From positions 930,001-994,000 of the forward strand of contig NZ_JAYERP010000001.1 of the NCBI RefSeq assembly GCF_034718895.1: a stretch of 64,000 bases of DNA, written 5' to 3'. The stretch comes from Paenibacillus phoenicis. GTDB taxonomy: Bacteria; Bacillota; Bacilli; Paenibacillales; Paenibacillaceae. Positions 56,393-64,000 of this stretch are shown piece after piece (position 1 is the first letter of the stretch; every line of letters starts with the position of its first letter). Made by a program: the position numbers and the translations under genes. The notes under the pieces are model-generated. The model ran no database searches. It had not been told where the DNA came from and saw nothing but the letters and a program-made list of their open reading frames with translations.

Positions 56393-56758
56393 ATGGCTAA
56401 CCGAATTCTTATCGTAGACGACGCAGCATTTATGAGAATGATGATCCGGGACATTTTGACGAAAAACGGGTTTGAAGTCGTAGGGGAAGCACAGGATGGT
56501 GCGCAAGCGATTGAGAAATTTAAAGAGCTGCATCCGGATTTGATCACGATGGATATTACGATGCCGGAAATGGACGGGATTGCAGCGTTGAAAGAAATCA
56601 AGAAGCTGGATCCTAATGCGAAAGTGATCATGTGCTCTGCGATGGGGCAGCAAGCGATGGTTATCGATGCCATTCAAGCGGGTGCGAAGGACTTCATCGT
56701 GAAGCCATTCCAATCTGATCGGGTTATCGAAGCGATCAACAAAACGCTTGGGGTGTAA
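56393..56758 (+). CDS. cheY: Chemotaxis response regulator CheY
   Basis: A 121-residue single receiver domain. Asp9-Asp10 form the acid pocket, Asp54 in TMDITMPEMDG is the phosphorylation site, a Ser is in MCSAMGQ, and Lys in FIVKPF. It binds FliM and is reset by FliY, its upstream neighbour. GGGAGG precedes the ATG. Confidence 0.97.
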   Translation: MANRILIVDDAAFMRMMIRDILTKNGFEVVGEAQDGAQAIEKFKELHPDLITMDITMPEMDGIAALKEIKKLDPNAKVIMCSAMGQQAMVIDAIQAGAKDFIVKPFQSDRVIEAINKTLGV

Positions 56759-56766
56759 ACTGAGCG

Positions 56767-57294
56767 ATGAATAACTCGCAAGATACTCTCCCGGACGTAA
56801 ACCTTTGGGGGAACCTGTTTACCGTCATTGTAGTTCTTGGCCTCATAATCGCTTTAATTATATTACTGGTCCGTTTTCTAGGTAAAAGGAACCGGTATTT
56901 GTCCCAGAGCCATGCCATTCGCACTTTGGGAGCCGTTGGCCTCGGACCAAACAAATCCCTGCAAGTGATCGAACTCGGGGGGAGCATCTATCTTGTGGGT
57001 GTCGGTGAGGACATTTCGTTAGTAGACAAAATATCCAACCCGGACGAGGTAGCCTCGCTGGTACAAGCCTTCGAAAATGAAGGAGCGGAACTTGCCGGAT
57101 TGTCGTCGACTTTGTCCGGCTTGATCTCCCGGTTTCGAAAGGAACCGCCTCGGGAGGAAGAAGAACTGGACAGTGTCGCTTTCCACGAGGTGTTTCAATC
57201 GCAGCTGCGGAAGATGCCGGACCGGAAACGGCAAATGGAAGAACTCTTGCAGGATCCGGAAGAACAATCTACAGATCGGTCGAGGGAGTCATGA
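56767..57294 (+). CDS. fliO: Flagellar biosynthetic protein FliO (FliZ position)
   Basis: A 175-residue export-gate assembly factor. One membrane helix (about 17-40, LFTVIVVLGLIIALIILLVR) is followed by a FliO domain with HAIRTLGAVGLGPNKSLQVI and ELGGSIYLVGVGEDISLVDK. The C-terminal tail is charged and probably cytoplasmic. It overlaps fliP by four bases, ATGA. Confidence 0.9.
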   Translation: MNNSQDTLPDVNLWGNLFTVIVVLGLIIALIILLVRFLGKRNRYLSQSHAIRTLGAVGLGPNKSLQVIELGGSIYLVGVGEDISLVDKISNPDEVASLVQAFENEGAELAGLSSTLSGLISRFRKEPPREEEELDSVAFHEVFQSQLRKMPDRKRQMEELLQDPEEQSTDRSRES

Positions 57295-58058
57295 AGAGAA
57301 AATTGTTAATTGTCGGCTTGTTGCTGACGATATGGAGCATACTCGCAGTCTCCGTAGCATCGGCCGAACCCGTTGACCCGATTCCGAGCATTGGCATTCA
57401 AATCGGTAATTCGGATTCGGGCGGGGCATCAGGTACCACTTCGTTGTCGATTCTCTTAATGATTACGGTACTCAGTATCGCGCCGGCAATATTGGTGCTG
57501 ATGACCAGCTTTACCCGTATTGTCGTGGTGCTGGGGTTTGTCCGCAGTTCGTTAGGGACGCAACAAATGCCGCCAAACCAGGTATTGATTGGCTTAGCTT
57601 TGTTCTTAACGTTATTCATCATGAGCCCAACGCTCTCCACAATTAATGAGGTGGCAGTACAGCCTTATATCAAGGGAGAAATCACCCAGACTGAAGCGTT
57701 GGACAAGGCGGCGGTTCCCATGAAGAAATTCATGTACTCGCATACGAGAACCAAAGATCTTCAGCTGTTCATGGGTTATACCAAAATGGAAAAGCCGAAG
57801 AGCTATGAGGACATCCCGCTTTCGGTGATGGTGCCTGCTTTTGCGATCAGTGAACTCAAGACGGCATTTCAAATGGGCTTTATGATATTTATTCCTTTTT
57901 TGATTATAGATATCGTTGTCTCCAGCGTGCTGATGGCCATGGGGATGATGATGCTGCCGCCGGTCATGATCTCACTGCCGTTCAAGATCTTGCTATTCGT
58001 GCTGGTAGATGGTTGGTATCTGATCGTCAAATCACTGTTAGTCAGCTTTAACACATAG
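57291..58058 (+). CDS. fliP: Flagellar export gate protein FliP
   Basis: A 255-residue gate subunit. The cleavable signal peptide (about 1-25, ending SVASAEP) is typical of FliP. It contains TSFTRIVVVLGFVRSSLGTQ, MPPNQVLIGLALFLTLFIM, and PFLIIDIVVSSVLMAMGMMM, and ends near LVDGWYLIVKSLL. It belongs to the fliPQR core. Confidence 0.97.
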   Translation: MKRKLLIVGLLLTIWSILAVSVASAEPVDPIPSIGIQIGNSDSGGASGTTSLSILLMITVLSIAPAILVLMTSFTRIVVVLGFVRSSLGTQQMPPNQVLIGLALFLTLFIMSPTLSTINEVAVQPYIKGEITQTEALDKAAVPMKKFMYSHTRTKDLQLFMGYTKMEKPKSYEDIPLSVMVPAFAISELKTAFQMGFMIFIPFLIIDIVVSSVLMAMGMMMLPPVMISLPFKILLFVLVDGWYLIVKSLLVSFNT

Positions 58059-58095
58059 AGGATAGGTTCAGGTTCAGGGAAGGAGAAAACGGTGT

Positions 58096-58365
58096 ATGAG
58101 TTCGGAATTTATTATCGGTTTGGCCGGACAAGCCGTGTATACCGTGTTGAAGGTCAGCGCACCGATGCTGGTGATCGCTCTCGTGGTGGGGCTCTTGGTA
58201 AGTATCTTTCAAGCGACAACGCAAATTCAGGAGCAGACGCTTGCCTTCGTTCCCAAAATTGTTGCTGTTTTACTAGCGTTGCTGTTGTTTGGCCCTTGGA
58301 TTTTGACGACGCTGGTTGACTTCACCTACGGAATTCTAAATAACCTATCTAGTTATATCGGTTAG
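58096..58365 (+). CDS. fliQ: Flagellar export gate protein FliQ
   Basis: An 89-residue protein with two membrane helices, including VLKVSAPMLVIALVVGLLVS and IFQATTQIQEQTLAFVPKIV. GAAGGAG precedes the ATG. The leader has GGTTCA twice in direct succession. fliR follows after 12 bases. Confidence 0.96.
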   Translation: MSSEFIIGLAGQAVYTVLKVSAPMLVIALVVGLLVSIFQATTQIQEQTLAFVPKIVAVLLALLLFGPWILTTLVDFTYGILNNLSSYIG

Positions 58366-58377
58366 GTTGCCGAAGAT

Positions 58378-59166
58378 ATGGATACGATACTGCACGGAAT
58401 TTCTATTTTTATGCTTATTTTTTGTCGAATGACAGCCTTTTTTGTAGTTTCGCCCATATTTTCATCCCGATCGGTGCCGAATACGTTTAAGGTTGGTTTT
58501 TCCGGCATCATCGCGGTTGTCATTCTGTTGACCATTGGTCCAAATCAGGCGATACCAAACGATTTGGGATACATATTGGTGATTCTACGTGAGGTGCTGG
58601 TAGGTCTGCTGATGGGATATGTGGCCAATCTGATCTTCTCCGTCATCCAGATGGCGGGCTCGTTTATCGACATTCAAATCGGTTTTGGAATCGCGAATGT
58701 GATCGACCCCATGACCGGAGCATCGGCGCCCGTTTTGGGGAACCTCAAGTATATTATCGCCACATTGATCTTCCTCAGCATGAACGGCCATCACTATTTG
58801 CTGGATGCGGTCCTGCGGAGCTACAACTGGATCCCGTTATCCAATCAAGTGTTCCAACAAATTTATAACGGGAATGTGGCCGAATTTCTAATTCAAACCT
58901 TCAGTCAGGCGTTTATGCTGGCATTTCAAATGTCAGCTCCGCTGGTGGTGGCTTTGTTTGTCACCGACGTAGCGCTCGGATTCTTGGCTCGGACTGCACC
59001 GCAATTCAATATTTTTGTTATCGGGATTCCGGTCAAAATCATCGTGGGGTTACTTGTGCTGTTGGTGCTTGTGCCGGGCTTTATCGTTGCGTTTCAAGCT
59101 TTGTTCGAGGTGTTGTTCCGCGCGCTGCATGATCTGCTCGGAACGCTTGGACAAAGGCCGCAGTAG
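58378..59166 (+). CDS. fliR: Flagellar export gate protein FliR
   Basis: A 262-residue gate subunit with six membrane helices. The conserved GYVANLIFSVIQMAGSFIDI, QIGFGIANVIDPMTGASAPV and FLARTAPQFNIFVIGIPVKI stretches are diagnostic. It lies in the fliPQR-flhB order. Confidence 0.96.
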   Translation: MDTILHGISIFMLIFCRMTAFFVVSPIFSSRSVPNTFKVGFSGIIAVVILLTIGPNQAIPNDLGYILVILREVLVGLLMGYVANLIFSVIQMAGSFIDIQIGFGIANVIDPMTGASAPVLGNLKYIIATLIFLSMNGHHYLLDAVLRSYNWIPLSNQVFQQIYNGNVAEFLIQTFSQAFMLAFQMSAPLVVALFVTDVALGFLARTAPQFNIFVIGIPVKIIVGLLVLLVLVPGFIVAFQALFEVLFRALHDLLGTLGQRPQ

Positions 59167-59180
59167 GATGGAGGATCGCT

Positions 59181-60272
59181 ATGTCATATCGGTATTCGCT
59201 TGATCTGCAGCTGTTCGCCGGCGAAAAGACGGAAAAAGCGACTCCGAAGAAACGTCAGGAGGCCCGGAAGAAAGGTCAAGTCGCCAAGAGCCAGGAACTG
59301 ACCGGGGCCTTGTTATTAATCGCCGGGTTCCTATGCTTGACCGCATTCGCTGGTTATTTCAAGGAGCGGTTGATCAGTCTGTTTGTCGATGTGTTTTATC
59401 ATCGCCTGTCCATGGAAGTAACGAAAACGAACGTGATGGCGATGATGGGGGAGTACGCAGTGCAGGTGTTGCTGCTGCTGGCTCCAATCTTCTTGGTTGT
59501 CATCGTCGTGGCTGTTGTTGCCAACTATGCGCAGATCGGTTTCATGTTGGTCGGAGAACCGCTTAAAATCAAGTTCAGTAAGCTGGATCCGATCAAAGGG
59601 TTTAAAAACATCTTTTCCATGCGCTCGTTGGTTCAATTTGTCAAAACGCTATTTAAGCTGCTGATTATCGGGTATCTCGTCTACTCCACGATTTGGGGGT
59701 ACCGCGGGAGCTTGTCCGCATTGGGGCATTTATCGGTGGATGATACGTTTCATTTTACCGCCCAGTTAACGATGAATTTGGGATTCAAAATCGCAGCAGC
59801 CTTAATCGTACTTGCGGTGCTGGATTACATGTACCAGCGTTATGAACATGAGAAGAATCTGAAGATGTCCAAGCAGGATATCAAAGATGAATATAAGAAA
59901 ATGGAAGGCGATCCGCTCATCAAGGGGAAAATTCGGGAACGGCAGCGGCGGATGGCCCTGCAGCGGATGATGCAGGAAGTGCCGAAAGCCGATGTAATTA
60001 TCACCAACCCGACCCACTTTGCGGTCGCTCTGAAGTACGACGGATCCAAAATGGATGCCCCGCAGGTCATCGCCAAAGGGCAGGACTATGTGGCGCTCCG
60101 CATTAAGGAAATCGCCAAAGAACATGGCGTAATTACGATGGAAAATAAGCCGCTGGCACGGGCGTTATTTCAACGAACCGAAATCGGGGAGACGATCCCC
60201 GCGGATTTGTTCCAAGCCGTTGCCGAAGTGCTGGCTTACGTATATCGAATCAAAGGCAGACCCAAATCATAA
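59181..60272 (+). CDS. flhB: Flagellar export switch protein FlhB
   Basis: A 363-residue membrane protein that switches export specificity. It begins with LDLQLFAGEKTEKATPKKRQ, has four membrane helices, and the cytoplasmic domain has the autocleavage site NPTH at 276-279. The domain continues AVALKYDGSKMDAPQVIAKG, the region that the ylqH protein mimics. GGATCGCT separates it from fliR with GGAGG before the ATG. Confidence 0.97.
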   Translation: MSYRYSLDLQLFAGEKTEKATPKKRQEARKKGQVAKSQELTGALLLIAGFLCLTAFAGYFKERLISLFVDVFYHRLSMEVTKTNVMAMMGEYAVQVLLLLAPIFLVVIVVAVVANYAQIGFMLVGEPLKIKFSKLDPIKGFKNIFSMRSLVQFVKTLFKLLIIGYLVYSTIWGYRGSLSALGHLSVDDTFHFTAQLTMNLGFKIAAALIVLAVLDYMYQRYEHEKNLKMSKQDIKDEYKKMEGDPLIKGKIRERQRRMALQRMMQEVPKADVIITNPTHFAVALKYDGSKMDAPQVIAKGQDYVALRIKEIAKEHGVITMENKPLARALFQRTEIGETIPADLFQAVAEVLAYVYRIKGRPKS

Positions 60273-60293
60273 TGGGATCGGAGGGGAACTTAC

Positions 60294-62330
60294 GTGAAGA
60301 AATTTAAAGATTTATTTATTCTTGTTGGCATAATTGGCATCGTCTTGCTGATGATCGTTCCGATCCCGACTTGGCTGCTGGATATTTTGTTGATCATCAA
60401 TATTTCCCTCGCACTGATCATTTTGCTCGTTGCGATGAACACCAAGGAGGCCTTGCAGTTCTCCATCTTTCCAGCCATGCTGCTCGTGACGACCTTATTT
60501 CGTTTGGCGTTAAATGTATCGACGACCAAGCTGATTCTGGGACAGGCCAAAGCCGGCCACGTGGTGGCTACATTCGGATCATGGGTTTCACATGGAGAGC
60601 CCGTTGTCGGTTTTGTCGTCTTCCTGATTCTCGTGGTCGTTCAGTTTATCGTCATTACCAAAGGCTCGGAACGTGTAGCTGAGGTTGCTGCACGGTTTAC
60701 CCTCGACGCGATGCCAGGGAAACAGATGAGTATCGATGCCGACCTCAATGCCGGCCTCATTAATGAGCAGCAAGCCCGTGAGCGCCGTAATAAGATTGAA
60801 CGGGAAGCCGATTTCTACGGCGCCATGGATGGTGCGAGTAAATTTGTAAAAGGGGATGCCATCGCGAGTATCATTATCCTCCTGATCAACCTGATCGGGG
60901 GCTTTATTATCGGGATGACGATCCATGGCATGAGCTTTAACGATGCCCTTTCGACTTATTCGCTGCTGACGATCGGGGACGGCTTGGTCAGTCAGATTCC
61001 GGCATTGCTGATTTCTACCGCAGCCGGCCTGATCGTAACCCGCGCCTCCTCGGAAGGCAACCTGGCAGACGATATTACGGGGCAGCTGTTCACCTATCCG
61101 AAGCTGTTATTCGTAGTAGCTGGGACGATCGCCCTACTTGGCACCTTTACGCCGATCGGTATTTGGACAACTTATCCGTTCGCCGGATTAATGGTCTTTG
61201 CCGCGATTAAGATGCAGAAAAATATGGACCGGCGGCAAATCGAGCAGGAGCAACAGGAGGAGGAGCAGCAAATCGAAGAAGTTCGCAGCCCCGAGAGCGT
61301 CATCAACCTGCTTCAGGTGGATCCGATCGAATTCGAATTCGGTTACGGGCTGATTCCTCTTGCCGATACGGGGCAAGGCGGGGATTTGCTGGACCGGATC
61401 ATCATGATCCGGCGTCAATGTGCGCTTGAACTTGGACTGGTTGTTCCCGTCATTCGCATTCGCGACAATATTCAACTAAAACCGAATGAATATGTCATCA
61501 AAATAAAAGGAAATGTCGTAGGCGGTGGTGAATTATTACTTAATCACTATTTAGCCATGAGTCCAGGGATGGATGACGACACGATTACAGGTATCGAGAC
61601 CCGCGAACCTGCGTTTGGTTTACCGGCCCTTTGGATCGATGAAGCGACCAAGGATCGGGCGGAACTGGCGGGCTATACCGTAGTTGATCCGCCATCTGTC
61701 GTGGCAACGCATTTGACGGAGCTGATTAAGAAGCATGCGCATGAGCTGCTGGGCCGTCAAGAGACGAAAGCCCTGGTCGACAACCTCAAGGAGAATTACG
61801 CGGTTCTTGTCGACGAATTAATTCCGTCGGTGTTGTCGATTGGTGACGTCCAGAAGGTGCTGGCCAAATTGCTTAAAGAGAAAATCTCGATTCGAGATAT
61901 GGTGACCATTTTCGAGACGCTGGCGGATTACGGAACCTATACCAAGGATCCGGATGTGCTCACCGAATACGTCAGACAAGCGTTATCCCGACAAATTACG
62001 CAGCAATATACCCAACCAGGTGAAACGATGCGCGTAATCACTGTGGGACCTAACCTGGAGAAGAAAATCGCCGAGAGTGTGCAGCAGACCGAACAAGGCA
62101 GCTATCTGGCACTGGATCCAGCTTCAACGCAGACGGTCTTCCAGAAGCTGACGGAGCAAATCAACCGCTTGGTCCAAACGGGCCATCAACCGATCCTGCT
62201 CACCTCGCCAACGATCCGGATGTATTTGCGGCAAATCATTGAGCGCAGCATGCAGGATATTCCGGTGTTATCTTACAGCGAGTTGGAACCCAATGTTGAA
62301 ATTCAAAGTGTCGGGGTGGTGAATTTATGA
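60294..62330 (+). CDS. flhA: Flagellar export apparatus protein FlhA
   Basis: A 678-residue gate ion channel and substrate receptor. Eight or so membrane helices cover about 1-310; the FHIPEP-type signature is visible in RFTLDAMPGKQMSIDADLNA and GLINEQQARERRNKIEREAD. The cytoplasmic ring domain follows (EFGYGLIPLADTGQGGDLLD onward) and ends PVLSYSELEPNVEIQSVGVV. A GTG start follows GGAGGGG. ATGA overlap with flhF. Confidence 0.97.
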   Translation: MKKFKDLFILVGIIGIVLLMIVPIPTWLLDILLIINISLALIILLVAMNTKEALQFSIFPAMLLVTTLFRLALNVSTTKLILGQAKAGHVVATFGSWVSHGEPVVGFVVFLILVVVQFIVITKGSERVAEVAARFTLDAMPGKQMSIDADLNAGLINEQQARERRNKIEREADFYGAMDGASKFVKGDAIASIIILLINLIGGFIIGMTIHGMSFNDALSTYSLLTIGDGLVSQIPALLISTAAGLIVTRASSEGNLADDITGQLFTYPKLLFVVAGTIALLGTFTPIGIWTTYPFAGLMVFAAIKMQKNMDRRQIEQEQQEEEQQIEEVRSPESVINLLQVDPIEFEFGYGLIPLADTGQGGDLLDRIIMIRRQCALELGLVVPVIRIRDNIQLKPNEYVIKIKGNVVGGGELLLNHYLAMSPGMDDDTITGIETREPAFGLPALWIDEATKDRAELAGYTVVDPPSVVATHLTELIKKHAHELLGRQETKALVDNLKENYAVLVDELIPSVLSIGDVQKVLAKLLKEKISIRDMVTIFETLADYGTYTKDPDVLTEYVRQALSRQITQQYTQPGETMRVITVGPNLEKKIAESVQQTEQGSYLALDPASTQTVFQKLTEQINRLVQTGHQPILLTSPTIRMYLRQIIERSMQDIPVLSYSELEPNVEIQSVGVVNL

Positions 62331-63745
62331 GAGTAAAACGATATATCGTCGACACGATGCCTGACGCCATGTTGAAAATTCGCAATGAGCTGGGTTCGGA
62401 TGCGGTTATCTTGAGTACGAAGGAAGTAAAGCTCGGCGGTTTCCTCGGCATGTTCCAGAAAAAGAAGATTGAAGTGATTGCTGCGACGGAGGAGAAGGCG
62501 GCACCGGCACCTAAAGCCAAACCGCTTCTGCCGGCACAGCCGTCGGTTCCGGCTCCTGTTGCACGCCAAGCCGTGCCGGAGGCATACCGCAAAACGTCGC
62601 AGTTAGCCCAGCCTGCTGCCTCGCCGCAGGCTGGGTCTGCGTCCCCCGTTCTCACGGCCATTGGCGTTCAGGAACGGGAGGAGCCGATTATCCCCCCGGT
62701 CACGCCGCCAGCGCCTCAGCCGCCGGTCACGGAGCCGCAGCTGCGCCAAACCTCCATTGAACCCGCATCCAGCGCGGCTTCAGCTCGATTGGAGGCGGCG
62801 ATCGCACGTGCGGCCGACCCCGAACAGTTCCTGGCCCCGACCGGGGCTAGGAGCGTAAACTCCGCCAAAGAAGAGCGCTTGCTCGAAGAAATTCGGCAAA
62901 TGAAGATGTGGCTCAGCGAGCTGGCGAAGAAGCAAACCAATGGCCGCGAAATGCCGCCGGGTTTGCATTCTATCCAACAGCAGTTGATGAGCCAAGAGGT
63001 GGGCCCGGAGCTTGCAGATCGTTGGGTAGAAGAGGTTTACGAGGCTTGGTTAAGCTCCGGCAAGACTTTAAGCGATGACGACATGCAAGCTAGGCTTCGG
63101 ACCATCGTCAACAGCTTCCTGGATCACCGGATCGATGCGGGGATTGGCGATCAGACAAGGATCGTATATATCGCCGGGCCGACGGGGGTCGGGAAGACGA
63201 CGACCATTGCCAAGCTAGCGGCGGACCAAATTTTCCGCTTGCACAAGAAGGTAGGGTTCATCACGGCGGACACCTATCGGATTTCGGCAATTGAACAGCT
63301 GCGGACCTACGCAACCATCTTAAATGTACCGCTGGAGGTGGTTCAGTCTCCCGGCGATGTACAACGGGCCATGCAACGCTTAGAGCACTGTGACTTGATC
63401 CTGATGGACACGGCCGGAAGGAACTATCTGAATGAGCTGTTTGTGGCGGAGCTGCACAGCCTGCTTGCCCCTTCGGATGTCAGCGAGACGTATTTGGTCC
63501 TTAGCTTGACTTCCAAAGCGCAGGACATGAAACGGATCACCGAGCACTTTAGCAAATATAACTTGGATAAGTTAATTTTTACGAAGCTGGATGAAACGGA
63601 AACGACCGGCGCGATCTTTAATCTGTTAAACGAGTACCCGTTCAAGGTGTCTTTCCTGACCAACGGTCAAAATGTACCAGATGACCTGCTGCAGGCGGAC
63701 GCCGAGTTAATGGTTGATATGCTGCTGGGAGAGCGGAAGCCATGA
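62327..63745 (+). CDS. flhF: Flagellar GTPase FlhF
   Basis: A 472-residue SRP-type GTPase that places and numbers flagella. The N-terminal basic part ([20 protein letters not shown]) is followed by a proline/alanine linker (about 55-165) and the NG domain: [10 protein letters not shown] near residue 284, [27 protein letters not shown] and [10 protein letters not shown]. Start overlaps flhA, stop overlaps flhG, both ATGA. Confidence 0.96.
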   Translation: MRVKRYIVDTMPDAMLKIRNELGSDAVILSTKEVKLGGFLGMFQKKKIEVIAATEEKAAPAPKAKPLLPAQPSVPAPVARQAVPEAYRKTSQLAQPAASPQAGSASPVLTAIGVQEREEPIIPPVTPPAPQPPVTEPQLRQTSIEPASSAASARLEAAIARAADPEQFLAPTGARSVNSAKEERLLEEIRQMKMWLSELAKKQTNGREMPPGLHSIQQQLMSQEVGPELADRWVEEVYEAWLSSGKTLSDDDMQARLRTIVNSFLDHRIDAGIGDQTRIVYIAGPTGVGKTTTIAKLAADQIFRLHKKVGFITADTYRISAIEQLRTYATILNVPLEVVQSPGDVQRAMQRLEHCDLILMDTAGRNYLNELFVAELHSLLAPSDVSETYLVLSLTSKAQDMKRITEHFSKYNLDKLIFTKLDETETTGAIFNLLNEYPFKVSFLTNGQNVPDDLLQADAELMVDMLLGERKP

Positions 63746-64000
63746 ATGACCAGGCCCAAGCACTCAGACAATTGGTATCTTCGCATCGAGAGGCAGCTGG
63801 GTCTACGGCCCGCAAGGGTTCTGCCAAGATCTTGACGATCAGCAGCGGCAAGGGCGGCGTAGGCAAATCCAACTTTACGCTGAATTTTGCCTTAGCGCTA
63901 AAGTCGCTTGGACGTAAAGTACTGATCTTTGATGCGGATATCGGTATGGCAAATATCGACGTGTTAATGGGCATCAGGCCGAGATATAACTTGTATCACT
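63742..64000 (+). CDS. flhG: Flagellar number regulator FlhG (YlxH), cut by window edge
   Basis: The first 86 codons of a MinD/ParA-type ATPase. The deviant Walker [11 protein letters not shown] (about 34-43) and [15 protein letters not shown] (switch region) identify FlhG, which pairs with FlhF. A preceding short N-terminal tail ([16 protein letters not shown]) has the FlhF-activating helix pattern. The ATGA overlap couples it to flhF. Confidence 0.92.
   Translation, partial: MNDQAQALRQLVSSHREAAGSTARKGSAKILTISSGKGGVGKSNFTLNFALALKSLGRKVLIFDADIGMANIDVLMGIRPRYNLYH

Noticed and set aside
58059-58095. Tandem GGTTCA repeat before fliQ
   Set aside because: Only two six-base units, probably chance.

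Overview
The window is one continuous stretch of a Firmicutes chromosome, most likely Paenibacillus or a close relative. The evidence is gene order: ylbJ-ylbL-tmcAL-ylbN-rpmF, then fapR-plsX-fab genes-acpP-rnc-smc-ftsY-ylxM-ffh-rpsP-khpA-rimM-trmD-rplS-lepB-rbgA-rnhB, then ylqGH-yraN-comM-sucCD-dprA-topA-trmFO-hslVU, then a large flagellar operon. This is the Bacillus subtilis order with small changes: fabH and fabF sit inside the fab cluster, genes are inserted, and the codV (xerC) and codY genes that flank hslVU in Bacillus are absent. GC content is moderately high, Shine-Dalgarno sequences are strong, and GTG and TTG starts are frequent. No insertion sequence, prophage or CRISPR array was seen.

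Layout. 1-4.1 kb: a truncated sporulation membrane gene (ylbJ), a PDZ-Lon protease, the tRNA-Met acetate ligase, and the ylbN-rpmF pair. 4.1-11.2 kb: fatty-acid synthesis under the FapR regulator, with a recognisable FapR operator, ending in RNase III. 11.2-13 kb: an intergenic repeat cluster and a secreted penicillin-binding-like hydrolase carrying a stalk domain. 13-26 kb: chromosome condensation (smc), signal recognition particle (ftsY, ylxM, ffh), ribosome and tRNA maturation (rpsP, khpA, rimM, trmD, rplS) and signal peptidase. These are interrupted by a PAQR/hemolysin III gene, a deacetylase, a stalk-domain protein, a tRNA-Pro(GGG) gene and a small orphan gene. 26-42 kb: rbgA, rnhB, the unexplained FliK-like/FlhB-like pair, yraN, comM, sucCD, dprA, topA, trmFO and hslVU. 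42.5-64 kb: the flgB-to-flhG flagellar operon, cut by the window edge in flhG.

How the parts work together. FapR, reading malonyl-CoA, would set expression of plsX and the fab genes that supply acyl chains. The Smc/SRP/ribosome block serves growth. The last 21 kb encode, in assembly order, the rod, MS-ring, rotor, export ATPase, hook, C-ring/CheY and export-gate parts of the flagellum.

The best candidate for something under-described is the ylqG-ylqH pair at 28.1-30.5 kb. These look like a FliK C-terminal domain and a FlhB cytoplasmic domain without the NPTH cleavage motif, translationally coupled, outside the flagellar operon, and interrupted by a 17-G tract that breaks the reading frame. 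Also notable are two near-identical palindromes ahead of sucC, a two-by-two inverted array of a 26-bp repeat near 11.3 kb, and an HslV whose predicted N-terminus does not expose a Ser or Thr nucleophile. All assignments come from reading the sequence; no database search was run.
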